Origin: Streptosporangium sandarakinum
GTDB taxonomy: Bacteria > Actinomycetota > Actinomycetes > Streptosporangiales > Streptosporangiaceae
Assembly: GCF_013409935.1 (NCBI RefSeq)
Contig: NZ_JACCCO010000002.1
Span: 1,364,001-1,428,000, forward strand
Reading direction: 5' to 3'
Length of the DNA stretch: 64,000 nt
Made by a program: the position numbers and the translations under genes. The notes below the pieces were generated by a model. That model was not told the DNA's origin and searched no databases. It worked only from the letters and a program-made list of their open reading frames with translations. Below are positions 9,760-19,001 of this stretch, piece after piece; the first letter of the stretch is position 1, and each line of letters opens with the position of its first letter.

Positions 9760-10950
9760 CTACGGCCCCTCCACGGGCGGCCGGGAGGAGAAGACCAGGA
9801 CGGAGGCGGTGAACCCGTGCACGTGGTTGTGCCCGGCGACCGGGCCGACCTCCCCCGCCGCGAAGAACCCGGCCACGCTGACCGGGCCGAGGGTGTCGCG
9901 GACCGCGGCGGCGTCGTGGTCGGAGCTGCCGAACATGGCCGAGCCCCGGCCGTTGCAGGAGAACAGCAGCGCGCCGTCCACGTCGCCGAACTCCTCCCGG
10001 TGGGCGTCGAGCAGCTCGTAGAGGTCCTCGTCGGCGGTGGCGGCGTCGCGCACCTGGAAGCGCACGGTACGGCCGATCTCGACGACGTCGCCGATGGCCA
10101 CCGCCTCCCGCTCGGGGTCGATGCCGAGCACGCCCCGGATCAGGAAGTCGCCGCGCTCGTGCCGTTCGGCGTACTCGTCCATGGCGACGCCGATCTGCAG
10201 ACCGGAGGCGACCAGCTCCCGGTCGTCCTCGTCCAGCGCGCTGACGATCTCCTCCAACCGGGCGAGGGCGGGCTGGCCGGCGAGCTCCAGGAGGAGGTTG
10301 TCCTCGGCGGCGGTGACGGCCATCGTGGGGCCGATCGGGCGGCACCCCTGGCTGACCAGGGTGCTGACGTTGAGCGGGCCGCCGAGCAGCACGCCGACGG
10401 CGCCCTCGGTGTGGACCTGCCCGTCGGCGAACAGCCGCACCGCCCCGCGCCCCCCGGTCGCGTTGGCCATGCCGCCGACCAGCGGGAGGCTGCCCAGCAC
10501 CTCGTGGGAGCGCTCGACGAAGCCGTCGGTGGGGAAGCTGTAGGGATCGGCGAGCAGGATGGCCGCGTGGTCGTCCGGGGTGTTCTCCGGCAGGCCGACC
10601 ACGACGAACCGGTCCTCGGTGCGCAGGGTGTCCAGGGCGAAGGTCGTCAGCCGCGCCCCGTCGAGCGTCGCGGCCCAGGCGCTCACCGAGGGCGTGGTCT
10701 CCACGCCCTGGCCGTCGCCGATCACCCCCGTGGCGCTGCATCCGATCACCGCGGCGCCCTCGGCCATCCGCATCGCCCGCAGCCCCGCGCGGGCGACCTC
10801 GTCGGGGTCGTCACCGCAGATGAAGAAGCAGAGCAGGTCAGGTGATCCGCTGAGGCCGCCCAAGGCCTGGCGGACCGCGTTCTCGGCCGCCCCGACCAGA
10901 TCGGTTCCGACGGCGAGACCATCGGCGAAACGGCTCGTCAACAGCGCCAC
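9760..10950 (-). CDS. FIST N/C-domain sensory protein
   Basis: 396 residues. It shows the FIST_N layout (PDLLCFFICGDDPDEVARAGL ... VIGCSATGVIGDG ... TLVSQGCRPIG) and FIST_C layout (LLFSCNGRGSAMFG ... VAGFFAAGEVGPVAGHNHVHGFTASVLVF). FIST domains are thought to bind small ligands such as amino acids and are found alone or fused to signalling modules. The frame runs on upstream to 11124, but GTG 10950 has an AAGGAG site 10-15 bases before it and gives the expected N-terminus. It is divergent from the MoxR/VWA pair and shares its control region. Confidence 0.85.
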   Translation of the reverse strand: MALLTSRFADGLAVGTDLVGAAENAVRQALGGLSGSPDLLCFFICGDDPDEVARAGLRAMRMAEGAAVIGCSATGVIGDGQGVETTPSVSAWAATLDGARLTTFALDTLRTEDRFVVVGLPENTPDDHAAILLADPYSFPTDGFVERSHEVLGSLPLVGGMANATGGRGAVRLFADGQVHTEGAVGVLLGGPLNVSTLVSQGCRPIGPTMAVTAAEDNLLLELAGQPALARLEEIVSALDEDDRELVASGLQIGVAMDEYAERHERGDFLIRGVLGIDPEREAVAIGDVVEIGRTVRFQVRDAATADEDLYELLDAHREEFGDVDGALLFSCNGRGSAMFGSSDHDAAAVRDTLGPVSVAGFFAAGEVGPVAGHNHVHGFTASVLVFSSRPPVEGP

Positions 10951-11048
10951 ACGCCTCGCCTCTCCTTCTTGCCCGAAATCTTGTCCTGGAGCGATTCTCC
11001 CCACTGATGGACCAAGCACGCCCACCGCCGACCAACAATGGCGAAGAT

Positions 11049-11095
11049 CCGAAACCGGGATAAGAGTGCCGGTTTCGGAGCGGGCGACGTAGGCT
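11049..11095 (+). promoter_or_regulatory. Operator-like palindrome and -10 of the MoxR gene
   Basis: Perfect inverted repeat of 10-base arms CCGAAACCGG (11049-11058) and CCGGTTTCGG (11069-11078) with a 10-base spacer, so the half-sites lie about two helical turns apart. It overlaps the expected -35 of a promoter whose -10 is TAGGCT (11090-11095), seven bases before the GTG at 11103. It sits between divergent genes and could control both. The cognate regulator is not visible in the window. Confidence 0.6.
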
Positions 11096-11102
11096 CGGTT
11101 CC

Positions 11103-12500
11103 GTGCCTCACATTCCAGAGCCACGGACTCTGCGCGAGCTGCGCGCGAGCGGCCATATCCACCGAACCGTCAAGGCCGAGATCCGCGAGAACCTCCTGGC
11201 CCGGCTCAGGTCGGGGGAGCCGCGGTTCCAGGGCATCGTGGGATTCGACGACACCGTCCTGCCCCAGCTGGAGCGGGCCCTGCTCGCCGGGCACGACCTG
11301 GTCCTGCTGGGCGAGCGCGGCCAGGGCAAGACCCGGCTGATCCGCACCGTCGCCGGTCTGCTCGACGAGTGGACCCCCGTGGTGGACGGCTGCGAGATCA
11401 ACGACCACCCGTACGCGCCCTCCTGCGTCCGCTGCCGCCGCCTGGCCGGTGAGCTGGGCGAGGAGCTGCCGGTCTCCTGGCGGCACCGGGACGAGCGCTA
11501 CGGCGAGAAGCTCGCCACGCCCGACACCTCCGTCGGCGACCTGATCGGCGACGTCGACCCCATCAAGATCGCTGAGGGGCGCACGCTCGGCGACCCGGAG
11601 ACCGTCCACTACGGCCTGGTGCCGCGGAGCAACCGGGGCGTCTTCTCCGTCAACGAGCTGCCCGACCTCGCCGAGCGCATCCAGGTGGCGCTGCTCAACG
11701 TGCTGGAGGAGCGCGACATCCAGGTGCGCGGCTACAACCTGCGGCTGCCGCTGGACCTCCTGCTGATCGCCAGCGCCAACCCCGAGGACTACACCAACCG
11801 CGGGCGGATCATCACCCCGTTGAAGGACCGCTTCGGCGCGGAGATCCGCACCCACTACCCGCTGTCGATCGAGACCGAGCTCTCCCTCATCCGGCAGGAG
11901 GCCGACCTCGACCACGTCGGCGCCGACCTGCCCGACCACCTGATCGAGACGATCGCCCGCTTCACCCGGCTGGTCCGCGAGTCCACCGCGGTGGACTCGC
12001 GGTCGGGCGTGTCGGCCCGCTTCTCCATCGCCGCCGCCGAGACCGCCGCGGCCTCGGCCGTACGGCGGGCCGCCCTGACCGGCGAGGAGCGCGCGGTGGC
12101 CCGGGTGGCCGACCTGCCGGGCATCGTGCACACGCTGCGGGGCAAGGTGGAGTTCGAGGTCAGCGAGGAGGGCCGGGAGACCGAGGTGCTGGCCCACCTG
12201 CTGCGCCGGGCGGTGGCCGAGACGTTCCGCGGCACGCTGGGCGGCATGGACCTCAGCGCGCTGCTGGAGAAGTTCTCCCAGGGCGCCCAGGTCGAGTCCG
12301 GGCCGCTGGTCCCGGCCTCGGAGCTGCTGCGCAGGATCGGCCCGGTGTCAGGCCTGGCGAAGATCATGGAACGGCTCGGCATCGGCGACGAGTCGCCGGG
12401 GCACGCCGCGGCGGCCCTGGAGTTCGCCATGGAGGGGCTTTACCTCCTGCGCCGGCTGTCCAAGGACGAGGTGGGCGGCGGGGCGGTCTACCGCACCTGA
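11103..12500 (+). CDS. MoxR-like AAA+ ATPase (Mg-chelatase ChlI type)
   Basis: 465 residues. Walker A GERGQGKT (70-77), Walker B/sensor region FSVNELPDL, sensor 1 LLIASANPEDYTNRG and the arginine-rich ITPLKDRFGAEI identify the ChlI/MoxR clade. An insert after Walker A (CEINDHPYAPSCVRCRRL, about 97-114) has three Cys in a possible small zinc site. The C-terminal third is an all-helical lid domain. Such ATPases act as chaperones with a VWA partner, here the next gene. The GTG start lies directly downstream of a leaderless-type -10. Confidence 0.9.
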   Translation: MPHIPEPRTLRELRASGHIHRTVKAEIRENLLARLRSGEPRFQGIVGFDDTVLPQLERALLAGHDLVLLGERGQGKTRLIRTVAGLLDEWTPVVDGCEINDHPYAPSCVRCRRLAGELGEELPVSWRHRDERYGEKLATPDTSVGDLIGDVDPIKIAEGRTLGDPETVHYGLVPRSNRGVFSVNELPDLAERIQVALLNVLEERDIQVRGYNLRLPLDLLLIASANPEDYTNRGRIITPLKDRFGAEIRTHYPLSIETELSLIRQEADLDHVGADLPDHLIETIARFTRLVRESTAVDSRSGVSARFSIAAAETAAASAVRRAALTGEERAVARVADLPGIVHTLRGKVEFEVSEEGRETEVLAHLLRRAVAETFRGTLGGMDLSALLEKFSQGAQVESGPLVPASELLRRIGPVSGLAKIMERLGIGDESPGHAAAALEFAMEGLYLLRRLSKDEVGGGAVYRT

Positions 12501-12550
12501 TCCGCCCGCCGGCGGAACGCCGCCGGCCCATCGCATCGGGAAGGGTCACC

Positions 12551-14500
12551 ATGTCCTACCGCTATGGCGAGTACCGGGACGGCCCGGACCCGCTGGCCCC
12601 GCCGTACGACGTGCGTTCGGCGCTGGACCAGATGGGCGACTCCGTGCTGTCCGGCTCCAACCCCGCGCACGCGCTGCGCGACCTGCTCCGGCAGGGCCTG
12701 CCCGGCGCGCGGGACCGGCGGGGGCTGGACGACCTGCTCCGCGAGGTACGGCGCCGCCGTCGCGAGCTGCGCGAGCGCGGCCGCCTCGACGGGACGCTGG
12801 AGCGGGCCCGCGCCCTGCTGGACCGGGCCCTCGAACAGGAGCGGGCCGCTCTGTTCCCCGACCCCTCCGACGAGGCCCGGCTGCGCGAGGCCGAGCTGGA
12901 CGGGCTGCCGGAGGACACCGCGAGCGCGATCCGAGAGCTGACGGACTACCGGTGGCGGTCGCAGGAGGCGCGGCGGACCTTCGAGGAGCTGCGCGACCTG
13001 CTGCGCCGGGAGGTGCTCGACAGCCAGTTCCGCGGCATGCGGCAGGCGCTGGCCGACCCCGACCCCGAGGCGATGGAGCGGGTCCGGCGGATGATGTCGG
13101 ACCTGAACGACATGCTCGACCGGGACTCCCGGGGCGAACACACCCAGGCCGACTTTAACGACTTCATGTCGAAATATGGGGACATGTTCCCGGAGGCGCC
13201 GCGCAACCTGGAGGAGCTGGTCGACATCCTCGCCCGGCGGGCCGCCGCCACCCAGCGCCTGCTGGCCTCCCTCACCCCGAGCCAGCGCGAGGAACTGGCC
13301 GACCTGATGAGCCAGACGCTGGAGCAGGCCGGCCTGGACGAGGAGATGCGCCGCCTGGGCGAGGCCCTCCACAACCGCCGCCCCGACCTCGCCTGGAACA
13401 CCCCCGAGCGGCTGACCGGCGAGGACCCGATGGGGATGGGCGACGCGGTCACCGCCCTGGACGAGCTCGCCGACCTCACCCAGCTGGAGGCGGCGCTGCG
13501 CCAGGACTACCCCGGCGCCCGCCTCGACGACATCGACGAGGCCGCGATCCGCCGCGCCCTGGGCCGCTCCGCGGTCGACGACCTGGAGGCGCTCAGGCAG
13601 GTCGAGCGCGAGCTGGAGCAGCAGGGCTACCTCCGCCGCAAGCGCGGCAAGCTGGAGCTGACCCCCAAGGCCGTCCGCCGCCTGGGCGAGACCGCCCTGC
13701 GCCGCGTCTTCGCCTCCCTCGACGCCGGGCGCCACGGCGACCACGACCAGACCGACGCCGGTTCCGCCGGGGAGCTGACCGGCTCCTCCCGGCCGTGGCG
13801 GTTCGGCGACGAGCAGCCCATCGACGTGGTCCGCACGGTCGTCAACGCCGTACGGCGCGGCGGCCGGGGCGGCGGAGCGGTGGCCCTGTCGGTCGACGAC
13901 TTCGAGGTGGCCGAGACCGAACGGCGCACGGCCGCGGCCGTCTGCCTGCTGGTGGACCTCTCCTACTCGATGGCCCTGCGCGGCACGTGGGCGGCGGCCA
14001 AACAGACCGCGCTGGCCCTGCAGGCGCTGGTCGGCTCGAAGTTCCCGCAGGACTCGGTGCAGATCATCGGCTTCTCCAACTACGCCAGGGTCCTCGCGCC
14101 CGACGAGCTGGCCGGGCTGGAGTGGGACATGGTCCAGGGCACCAACCTGCACCACGCGCTGCTGATCGCGGGGCGGCACCTGGACCGCCACCCCGACTTC
14201 GAGCCGGTCGTGCTCGTGGTCACCGACGGCGAGCCCACCGCCCACCTGCGGCGCAACGGCTCGGCGGCCTTCGAGTGGCCGCCCACGAGCGAGACGCTGG
14301 AGCTGACGCTCGCCGAGGTGGACAAGATGACGCGCCGCCGGGCGACGCTCAACGTCTTCATGCTCGCCGACGACGAGCGGCTGCGGGACTTCGTCAACGA
14401 GGTGGCCCGCCGCAACGGCGGCCGGGTGTTCTCCTCCAGCGCCGACCGCCTCGGAGAGTACGTCGTCAGCGACTTCCTGCGGACCCGCCGCGCCCGCTGA
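12551..14500 (+). CDS. VWA-domain protein, partner of the MoxR ATPase
   Basis: 649 residues. The N-terminal 430 are helical and charged (rich in Arg/Glu/Leu). The C-terminal 200 form a von Willebrand A domain with a MIDAS of the form DLSYS at about residues 469-473 (LVDLSYSMAL), a Thr in QGTNLHHAL and the Asp of VVTDGEPTAH. Thus metal-dependent partner binding should be intact. GGAAGGG at 12539 precedes ATG 12551, 50 bases after the ATPase gene. The pair resembles MoxR/VWA modules that remodel or metallate target proteins; the target is not encoded next to it. Confidence 0.9.
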   Translation: MSYRYGEYRDGPDPLAPPYDVRSALDQMGDSVLSGSNPAHALRDLLRQGLPGARDRRGLDDLLREVRRRRRELRERGRLDGTLERARALLDRALEQERAALFPDPSDEARLREAELDGLPEDTASAIRELTDYRWRSQEARRTFEELRDLLRREVLDSQFRGMRQALADPDPEAMERVRRMMSDLNDMLDRDSRGEHTQADFNDFMSKYGDMFPEAPRNLEELVDILARRAAATQRLLASLTPSQREELADLMSQTLEQAGLDEEMRRLGEALHNRRPDLAWNTPERLTGEDPMGMGDAVTALDELADLTQLEAALRQDYPGARLDDIDEAAIRRALGRSAVDDLEALRQVERELEQQGYLRRKRGKLELTPKAVRRLGETALRRVFASLDAGRHGDHDQTDAGSAGELTGSSRPWRFGDEQPIDVVRTVVNAVRRGGRGGGAVALSVDDFEVAETERRTAAAVCLLVDLSYSMALRGTWAAAKQTALALQALVGSKFPQDSVQIIGFSNYARVLAPDELAGLEWDMVQGTNLHHALLIAGRHLDRHPDFEPVVLVVTDGEPTAHLRRNGSAAFEWPPTSETLELTLAEVDKMTRRRATLNVFMLADDERLRDFVNEVARRNGGRVFSSSADRLGEYVVSDFLRTRRAR

Positions 14501-14575
14501 CCCGCCGCGCCCGGCCGGCCCGCCGTCCGCCTCCGTTTCGGAAGGCCGGGTACGGCGCGGCCGGTCCGGCCGGGC

Positions 14576-14998
14576 TCAGGCGCCGGCGTAGGCCAGGTAG
14601 GAGTTGAGCGCCAGGTCGAAGCCGTCGCGGTAGTGGCGGTAGGAGCGGTAGCAGGGCCGCCAGGCCGTGCTGTTGCCCACCCCGGCCCGCGCGTCCACCA
14701 CGGCCGCCGGCACCCGTTCCGGGCGCGGCAGCAGGCCGCCGCCGAGATAGCGGGCGTCGGCCAGGGCCGTGCAGGTCTCACGGTCGCCGGAGACGTAGCG
14801 GCCCCGCCGCCAGCCGCTCTCCTCGTCCCACACCAGCGCGTCCCCGCCGGTCAGGAGGATCGTGGCGGCGCGCGGATCGCACGGCCCCTCCCACCAGTCG
14901 GCGACCTCGGCGCCCAGCGCCTCGACGACGCGGCTCACGTAGAGGGCCGGCTGACGCCGCCACTCCTCGGTGTACGGCTCGACATGTCTTACACCCAC
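14576..14998 (-). CDS. Small cytoplasmic protein, DUF6292-like
   Basis: 140 residues, ending in NSYLAYAGA. Features such as PYTEEWRRQPALYVSRVVEALGA, DPRAATILL and ALVWDEESGWRRG resemble my recollection of the actinobacterial DUF6292 family; that match needs a profile search. Of several possible GTG starts, 14998 has AAGGGAG at a good distance and is preferred over 15007. It has no signal peptide or TM segment. Function is unknown. It lies convergent to the VWA gene. Confidence 0.65.
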   Translation of the reverse strand: MGVRHVEPYTEEWRRQPALYVSRVVEALGAEVADWWEGPCDPRAATILLTGGDALVWDEESGWRRGRYVSGDRETCTALADARYLGGGLLPRPERVPAAVVDARAGVGNSTAWRPCYRSYRHYRDGFDLALNSYLAYAGA

Positions 14999-15352
14999 TG
15001 GGGGCACTCCCTTGTGCCGTCGTCCACGATCGGTTTCACCACCCGCCCGGAACGGCCACGACCAGAGCCGCCTGAGGCCTCACACACGGGAACGAGTTCG
15101 CCAGTGATCCTACTCACCCCGGCGGGGTGCTCAGGGGCGAAATGCGAAGATCTACCCTCGCGTGACACCGGAACCGGCCTCCCGCCGCCCGCGTGTCCGG
15201 CCTGGCCCCGGCCGGACCCCGCCCGGACACCGGCCCTCGCGGCGCCGCTCGCGGCGGGCCACGTTCCGAGAACGATCATCGGCCAGGGAAGTGTCGGTAA
15301 GGCCCGAGCGAGCCGTAGGCGGGCGGGATCACCGCGGGTTAGTGTCTGGCGC
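14999..15352. other. 354-base divergent intergenic region
   Basis: No credible ORF of its own. It must hold the promoters for both flanking genes. On the plus side TAGTGT (15340-15345) lies seven bases before the ATG at 15353 and fits a leaderless -10. No long inverted repeat was seen. Confidence 0.5.
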
Positions 15353-15796
15353 ATGACAGACCTGCTGCTCTGGCTCCACATCGGCTTCGCGATCTTCACG
15401 CTGGGGCCGCTCACCGCCGCCACCATGTCCACCCCGAGGTTCATCCGCGCCGGAGACGTCAACGTCCTGCGGTACCTGCACCAGACCACCCGCATATACG
15501 CCGTCGCGGCCCTGGGGGTGTTCCTGTTCGGCGCGCTGCTGGGCCGCGAGTATCTCGGCAGGCCCTACCTGTCGATCTCGATGACGCTGTTCATCGTCGC
15601 CCTGGCGCTCCTCGCCCTGGTGGTCCGCGACCAGGGCATCGCCCTGCGGATCCTCGGCCGCGAGGGCGGCGGGACCGCCGAGAGCCCGAAGGGCGACGCG
15701 AAGGTCCAGGTCGGCCGGGTCGCCGCGCTCTCCGGTGTGATCACCGTGATCTGGCTGGTCATCCTGGTGATGATGGTCTGGGGCAGCCCCTCCTGA
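15353..15796 (+). CDS. Small four-helix integral membrane protein
   Basis: 147 residues. Four hydrophobic segments (about 3-23, 48-66, 73-93 and 124-144) with a charged loop GREGGGTAESPKGDAKV before the last. Likely leaderless, with TAGTGT seven bases before ATG 15353 and no ribosome-binding site. Resembles small predicted integral membrane proteins (DUF2269-like) but without a diagnostic motif. Function is unknown. Confidence 0.75.
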   Translation: MTDLLLWLHIGFAIFTLGPLTAATMSTPRFIRAGDVNVLRYLHQTTRIYAVAALGVFLFGALLGREYLGRPYLSISMTLFIVALALLALVVRDQGIALRILGREGGGTAESPKGDAKVQVGRVAALSGVITVIWLVILVMMVWGSPS

Positions 15797-15953
15797 CCGG
15801 CCCGGCCCGGCCGGTCGCCCGCGGCGCGGCGAGACTTCCGCGAGGGCGGCCCGGCACGACCGTCCGGAGGCACGGCCGCCCGTACGGCCGGCCGTGCCTC
15901 CGGCCCGGCGACGCCTCCACGCCGGGCCGTACGGCCGTGCCCCTCTCAGTCCG

Positions 15954-17093
15954 TCAGCCCAGCGCCCGGGTCAGGTCGGCGAGCAGGTCGTCGATCGACT
16001 CGATGCCGACCGACAGCCGGACGAGGTCGGAGGGGACCTCCAGCGGCGAGCCCACCGCCGAGGCGTGGGTCATCCGGCCCGGATGCTCGACCAGCGACTC
16101 CACCCCGCCGAGCGACTCGCCGAGGGTGAACAGCTTCGTCCGGTTGCAGATCTCGACCGCCTCGGCCTCGCCGCCGGCGACCCGGAAGGAGACCATGCCG
16201 CCGAAGCGCCTCATCTGCTTGGCGGCCACCTCGTGGCCGGGGTGCTCGGGCAGGCCCGGGTAGAGCACCGACGACACCTTGGGGTGGGCCAGCAGCAGGT
16301 CCACGACCCGCTCGGCGTTGTCGCAGTGGCGCTCCATCCGCACCGCGAGCGTCTTGAGGCCCCGCAGGGTCAGCCACGCGTCGAACGGGCCGGCCACCGC
16401 GCCCATGGCGTTCTGGTGATAGGCGAGCTTCTCGCCCACCTCGGCGTCGCGCGCGACGAGCGCCCCGCCGACCACGTCGGAGTGGCCGCCCACGTACTTG
16501 GTGGTGGAGTGCACCACGATGTCCGCGCCCAGCGACAGCGGCTGCTGGAGGTACGGCGAGGCGAACGTGTTGTCCACCACCAGCAGCGCGCCGTTCTCGT
16601 GCGCGAGATGGGCCAGCGCCTCGATGTCGAAGACGCTCAGCAGCGGGTTGGTCGGCGTCTCGACCCAGACGATCTTCGTCTTCGGGGTCATCGCGGACGC
16701 CACCGCGTCCAGGTCCCCGAGCGGCACCGCGTCGTAGTGCAGCGACCAGGGCTCGTGCACCTTGGCGAAGAGCCGGTAGGTGCCGCCGTAGGCGTCGTTC
16801 GGGATGATGACGTGGTCGCCCGGCCGGCAGACGGCGCGCAGCACGGTGTCCTCGGCCGCCAGGCCGGACGCGAACGCCAGGCCCCGGGCGCCGCCCTCGA
16901 CGGCCGCGACGGCCTCCTCCAGGGCGGCCCTGGTCGGGTTGGCCGACCGGCTGTACTCATATCCGGAGCGCAGGCCCCCGACGCCGTCCTGCTTGTAGGT
17001 GGAGACGGCGTAGATCGGCGGGACGACCGCCCCGGTGACCGGGTCGGGCTCCTGGCCTGCGTGGATCGCCAGTGTTTCGAATCCTTCACTCAT
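15954..17093 (-). CDS. metB: Cystathionine gamma-synthase (or gamma-lyase), PLP enzyme
   Basis: 379 residues of the Cys/Met metabolism PLP family. The PLP lysine is K199 in HSTTKYVGGHSD; YEYSRSANPTR, SGLAAED, ETPTNPLL, VVDNTFASPY and TLGESLGGVESLVEHP are all conserved. It joins cysteine to O-succinyl- or O-acetylhomoserine, or splits cystathionine; sequence alone does not separate synthase from lyase. Location near cbs matches the mycobacterial cbs-metB neighbourhood, favouring a role in transsulfuration. ATG 17093 (MSEGFETLAIHAG) is the family start; the ORF runs open further upstream. Confidence 0.9.
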   Translation of the reverse strand: MSEGFETLAIHAGQEPDPVTGAVVPPIYAVSTYKQDGVGGLRSGYEYSRSANPTRAALEEAVAAVEGGARGLAFASGLAAEDTVLRAVCRPGDHVIIPNDAYGGTYRLFAKVHEPWSLHYDAVPLGDLDAVASAMTPKTKIVWVETPTNPLLSVFDIEALAHLAHENGALLVVDNTFASPYLQQPLSLGADIVVHSTTKYVGGHSDVVGGALVARDAEVGEKLAYHQNAMGAVAGPFDAWLTLRGLKTLAVRMERHCDNAERVVDLLLAHPKVSSVLYPGLPEHPGHEVAAKQMRRFGGMVSFRVAGGEAEAVEICNRTKLFTLGESLGGVESLVEHPGRMTHASAVGSPLEVPSDLVRLSVGIESIDDLLADLTRALG

Positions 17094-17223
17094 GAGGCCA
17101 ACGCTACTCGGAAGCGGCGGGCGGACCACCCGGTACGGTCCCCTTCCGCCACCTCCGGTCCGCGCCGCCCCGAACCGCCGTGTTCTCCGGCTCCCGCCGT
17201 CCAGGGCCGCCGGGCCCTCCGGC

Positions 17224-17469
17224 TCAGGCCGCCCTGGGCCGGTACTCCCCGGCGTCCGTCCGCGGCAGCCGGATGATCTCACCGGCCGCCTCCCCCGCGT
17301 CCGCTGCGTCCCCCGTGGCGCCCTCCGGCGGCGTCCCGGCGCCCTTCCTGCTCATGGCGGCCTCCCTGCCCTTGGCGGCGGCGCGCGACAGCAGGACCGG
17401 GTCCGCCATGGCCAGGCAGAGCCCGATCGCGAATCCGATGGTCAGCAGCACGGTCCCGATGACGGTCAT
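17224..17469 (-). CDS. Small single-pass membrane protein
   Basis: 81 residues. One N-terminal TM segment (MTVIGTVLLTIGFAIGLCLA) followed by a basic then Gly/Ala/Glu-rich cytoplasmic tail. GGGGAGG lies at a good distance before ATG 17469, so it is likely translated. It is divergent from the histidine kinase gene 136 bases away. Function is unknown; it could be a small accessory protein of the kinase, but that is speculation. Confidence 0.65.
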   Translation of the reverse strand: MTVIGTVLLTIGFAIGLCLAMADPVLLSRAAAKGREAAMSRKGAGTPPEGATGDAADAGEAAGEIIRLPRTDAGEYRPRAA

Positions 17470-17591
17470 GGTTCCTCCCCTTCGACGCATCGAGCATCTC
17501 CCGCGGCCCCCGTCCCGCGCCTCCGCTGAAGGACCGGTCCTGCCGGCCACCGGTCGGCCGAACGGCCGATTCACCACACCGACCGGGGGCC

Positions 17592-17597
17592 TAGGCT
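17592..17597 (+). promoter_or_regulatory. -10 element of the histidine kinase gene
   Basis: TAGGCT lies eight bases before GTG 17606, the same -10 as at the MoxR and ndh genes. No ribosome-binding site is present before the GTG, so leaderless translation is likely. Confidence 0.5.
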
Positions 17598-17605
17598 CGG
17601 TGAGC

Positions 17606-18802
17606 GTGGGTGAGTCACATCGCGTCGTTCACTGGATCAGACGGCTCAGCGAGATCGCGCTGATCGGCTGGCTGGCGCTGCTGCTCCTGATCGACGTCGC
17701 GGTGGCGATGGGCCTCCACACCTGGCCGGTGTGGCCCAACCTGCTGTGCGGCACGGTCGGCGTCCTCGCCGTGCTGTGGCGGCGCACCCGCCTGGTGAGC
17801 GGCTTCCGCGCCTTCCTGGCGCTGTCGTTCTGCGTCACCCTGGTCATCCAGGTCACCGGCGGCGACGGCAGGCCGGGATTCGCCGAGATCGGGGCGCTGC
17901 TGGTCCTCACCGTCAGCGGGCTGCGCTCGATCGAGCCGGTCCGGCGCGCGGCGCTGTTCTCCCTGGCGGCGATGGTCGTGCTGGAGTTCTCGGCCTGGCG
18001 CCTGCGGCTGGCCCCCCAGATCGTGGCCACCGCGTTCGCCCTCTTCGTGCCCTGGGCGTTCGCGGCCGGGGCGGGCGCCTACCTCCGCTTCCAGCTGGAG
18101 CGCCGCCGGGAGGCGGTGGCCGCGGTACGGCGGTCCGAGCGCCTGGAGCTGGCCAGGGAGCTGCACGACCTGGTCGCCCACCACATCACCGGGATCGTCG
18201 TGCAGGCGCAGGCCGCCCGGGTCGTCGCCGAGCAGAAACCCGACGCCGTGGCCCCCGCGCTGGACGCGATCGCCGGCGCCGGGGTCGACGCGCTGACCTC
18301 GATGCGCCGCCTGGTCAGCGTGCTGCGCGCCGAGGACGAGGCGGCCCGCTCCCCGGGCAGCACGCTGCGGGACATGCGGCTGCTGGTCGAGCGGTTCTCC
18401 GCCGGCGGCCCCACGGTCGCCTTCGACATCGGCGCGGGCATCGACGACGGCACCCTTCCCCCGGAGGTGCTGACGACCCTCCACCGGGTGCTGCAGGAGT
18501 CGCTGACCAACGTCCGCCGCCACGCCCCGGACGCGGGCTGGGTGGAGGCGGACCTGAGGCCGGTCGGCGTCCCGCCCGGGACCGTGGTGCTGCGCGTCCG
18601 CAACTACGGCTCGGCGTCCGACGGCCGGTTCTCCCGGCTGGGCGGCGGGTTCGGCCTCGTGGGCATGGCCGAGCGCGTCGAGGCGCTGGGCGGCCGGCTG
18701 ACCGCGGGCCCCACCCCCGAGGGCGCCTGGGAGGTGGTGGCGGAGTGCCCGCTGGAACGGCCGGCCGCCGCCGGTGGCCGGCGCGACCCGTTCCCCGGCT
18801 GA
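17606..18802 (+). CDS. Orphan sensor histidine kinase (HisKA_3 type)
   Basis: 398 residues. About five or six TM segments fill residues 15-155, followed by a short coiled linker, the dimerisation/phosphoacceptor helix RELHDLVAHHITG (His in ELHDL) and an HATPase domain (LTTLHRVLQESLTNVRRHA ... GGGFGLVGMAERVEALGG). This is the NarL-partner class of kinase. No response regulator is encoded next to it or elsewhere in the window. The membrane part lacks an extracytoplasmic loop of size, so it may sense a membrane signal. GTG 17606 (or 17600) is chosen over the longer open frame because of the -10. Confidence 0.87.
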   Translation: MGESHRVVHWIRRLSEIALIGWLALLLLIDVAVAMGLHTWPVWPNLLCGTVGVLAVLWRRTRLVSGFRAFLALSFCVTLVIQVTGGDGRPGFAEIGALLVLTVSGLRSIEPVRRAALFSLAAMVVLEFSAWRLRLAPQIVATAFALFVPWAFAAGAGAYLRFQLERRREAVAAVRRSERLELARELHDLVAHHITGIVVQAQAARVVAEQKPDAVAPALDAIAGAGVDALTSMRRLVSVLRAEDEAARSPGSTLRDMRLLVERFSAGGPTVAFDIGAGIDDGTLPPEVLTTLHRVLQESLTNVRRHAPDAGWVEADLRPVGVPPGTVVLRVRNYGSASDGRFSRLGGGFGLVGMAERVEALGGRLTAGPTPEGAWEVVAECPLERPAAAGGRRDPFPG

Positions 18803-18825
18803 CCGGTCCGGTCTCCGCGCACGGC

Positions 18826-18914
18826 GACCGGGCCGTTCCCGCCCGGCCGCCGCAGATCACCGACCCCGAGGGCAGGCGCTGGGCGTGACCGGGCCGTTCC
18901 CGCCCGGCCGCCGC
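18826..18914. repeat. Two identical 28-base direct repeats
   Basis: An identical 28-base unit occurs at 18826-18853 and 18887-18914, 61 bases apart. It begins GACCGGGCCGTTCCC and ends GGCCGCCGC. It lies in the gap between the convergent histidine kinase and cbs genes. No coding role is seen; it may be a duplication or the arms of larger secondary structure. Confidence 0.7.
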
Positions 18915-19001
18915 CCTTCCCGGCGGCCGGGACCGCCGGGAGCCACCCGCGAGGGCCGAAGAGACCGGAACCGCCCGCGGAGGCCGCGGGAGACGCCGGG
19001 A

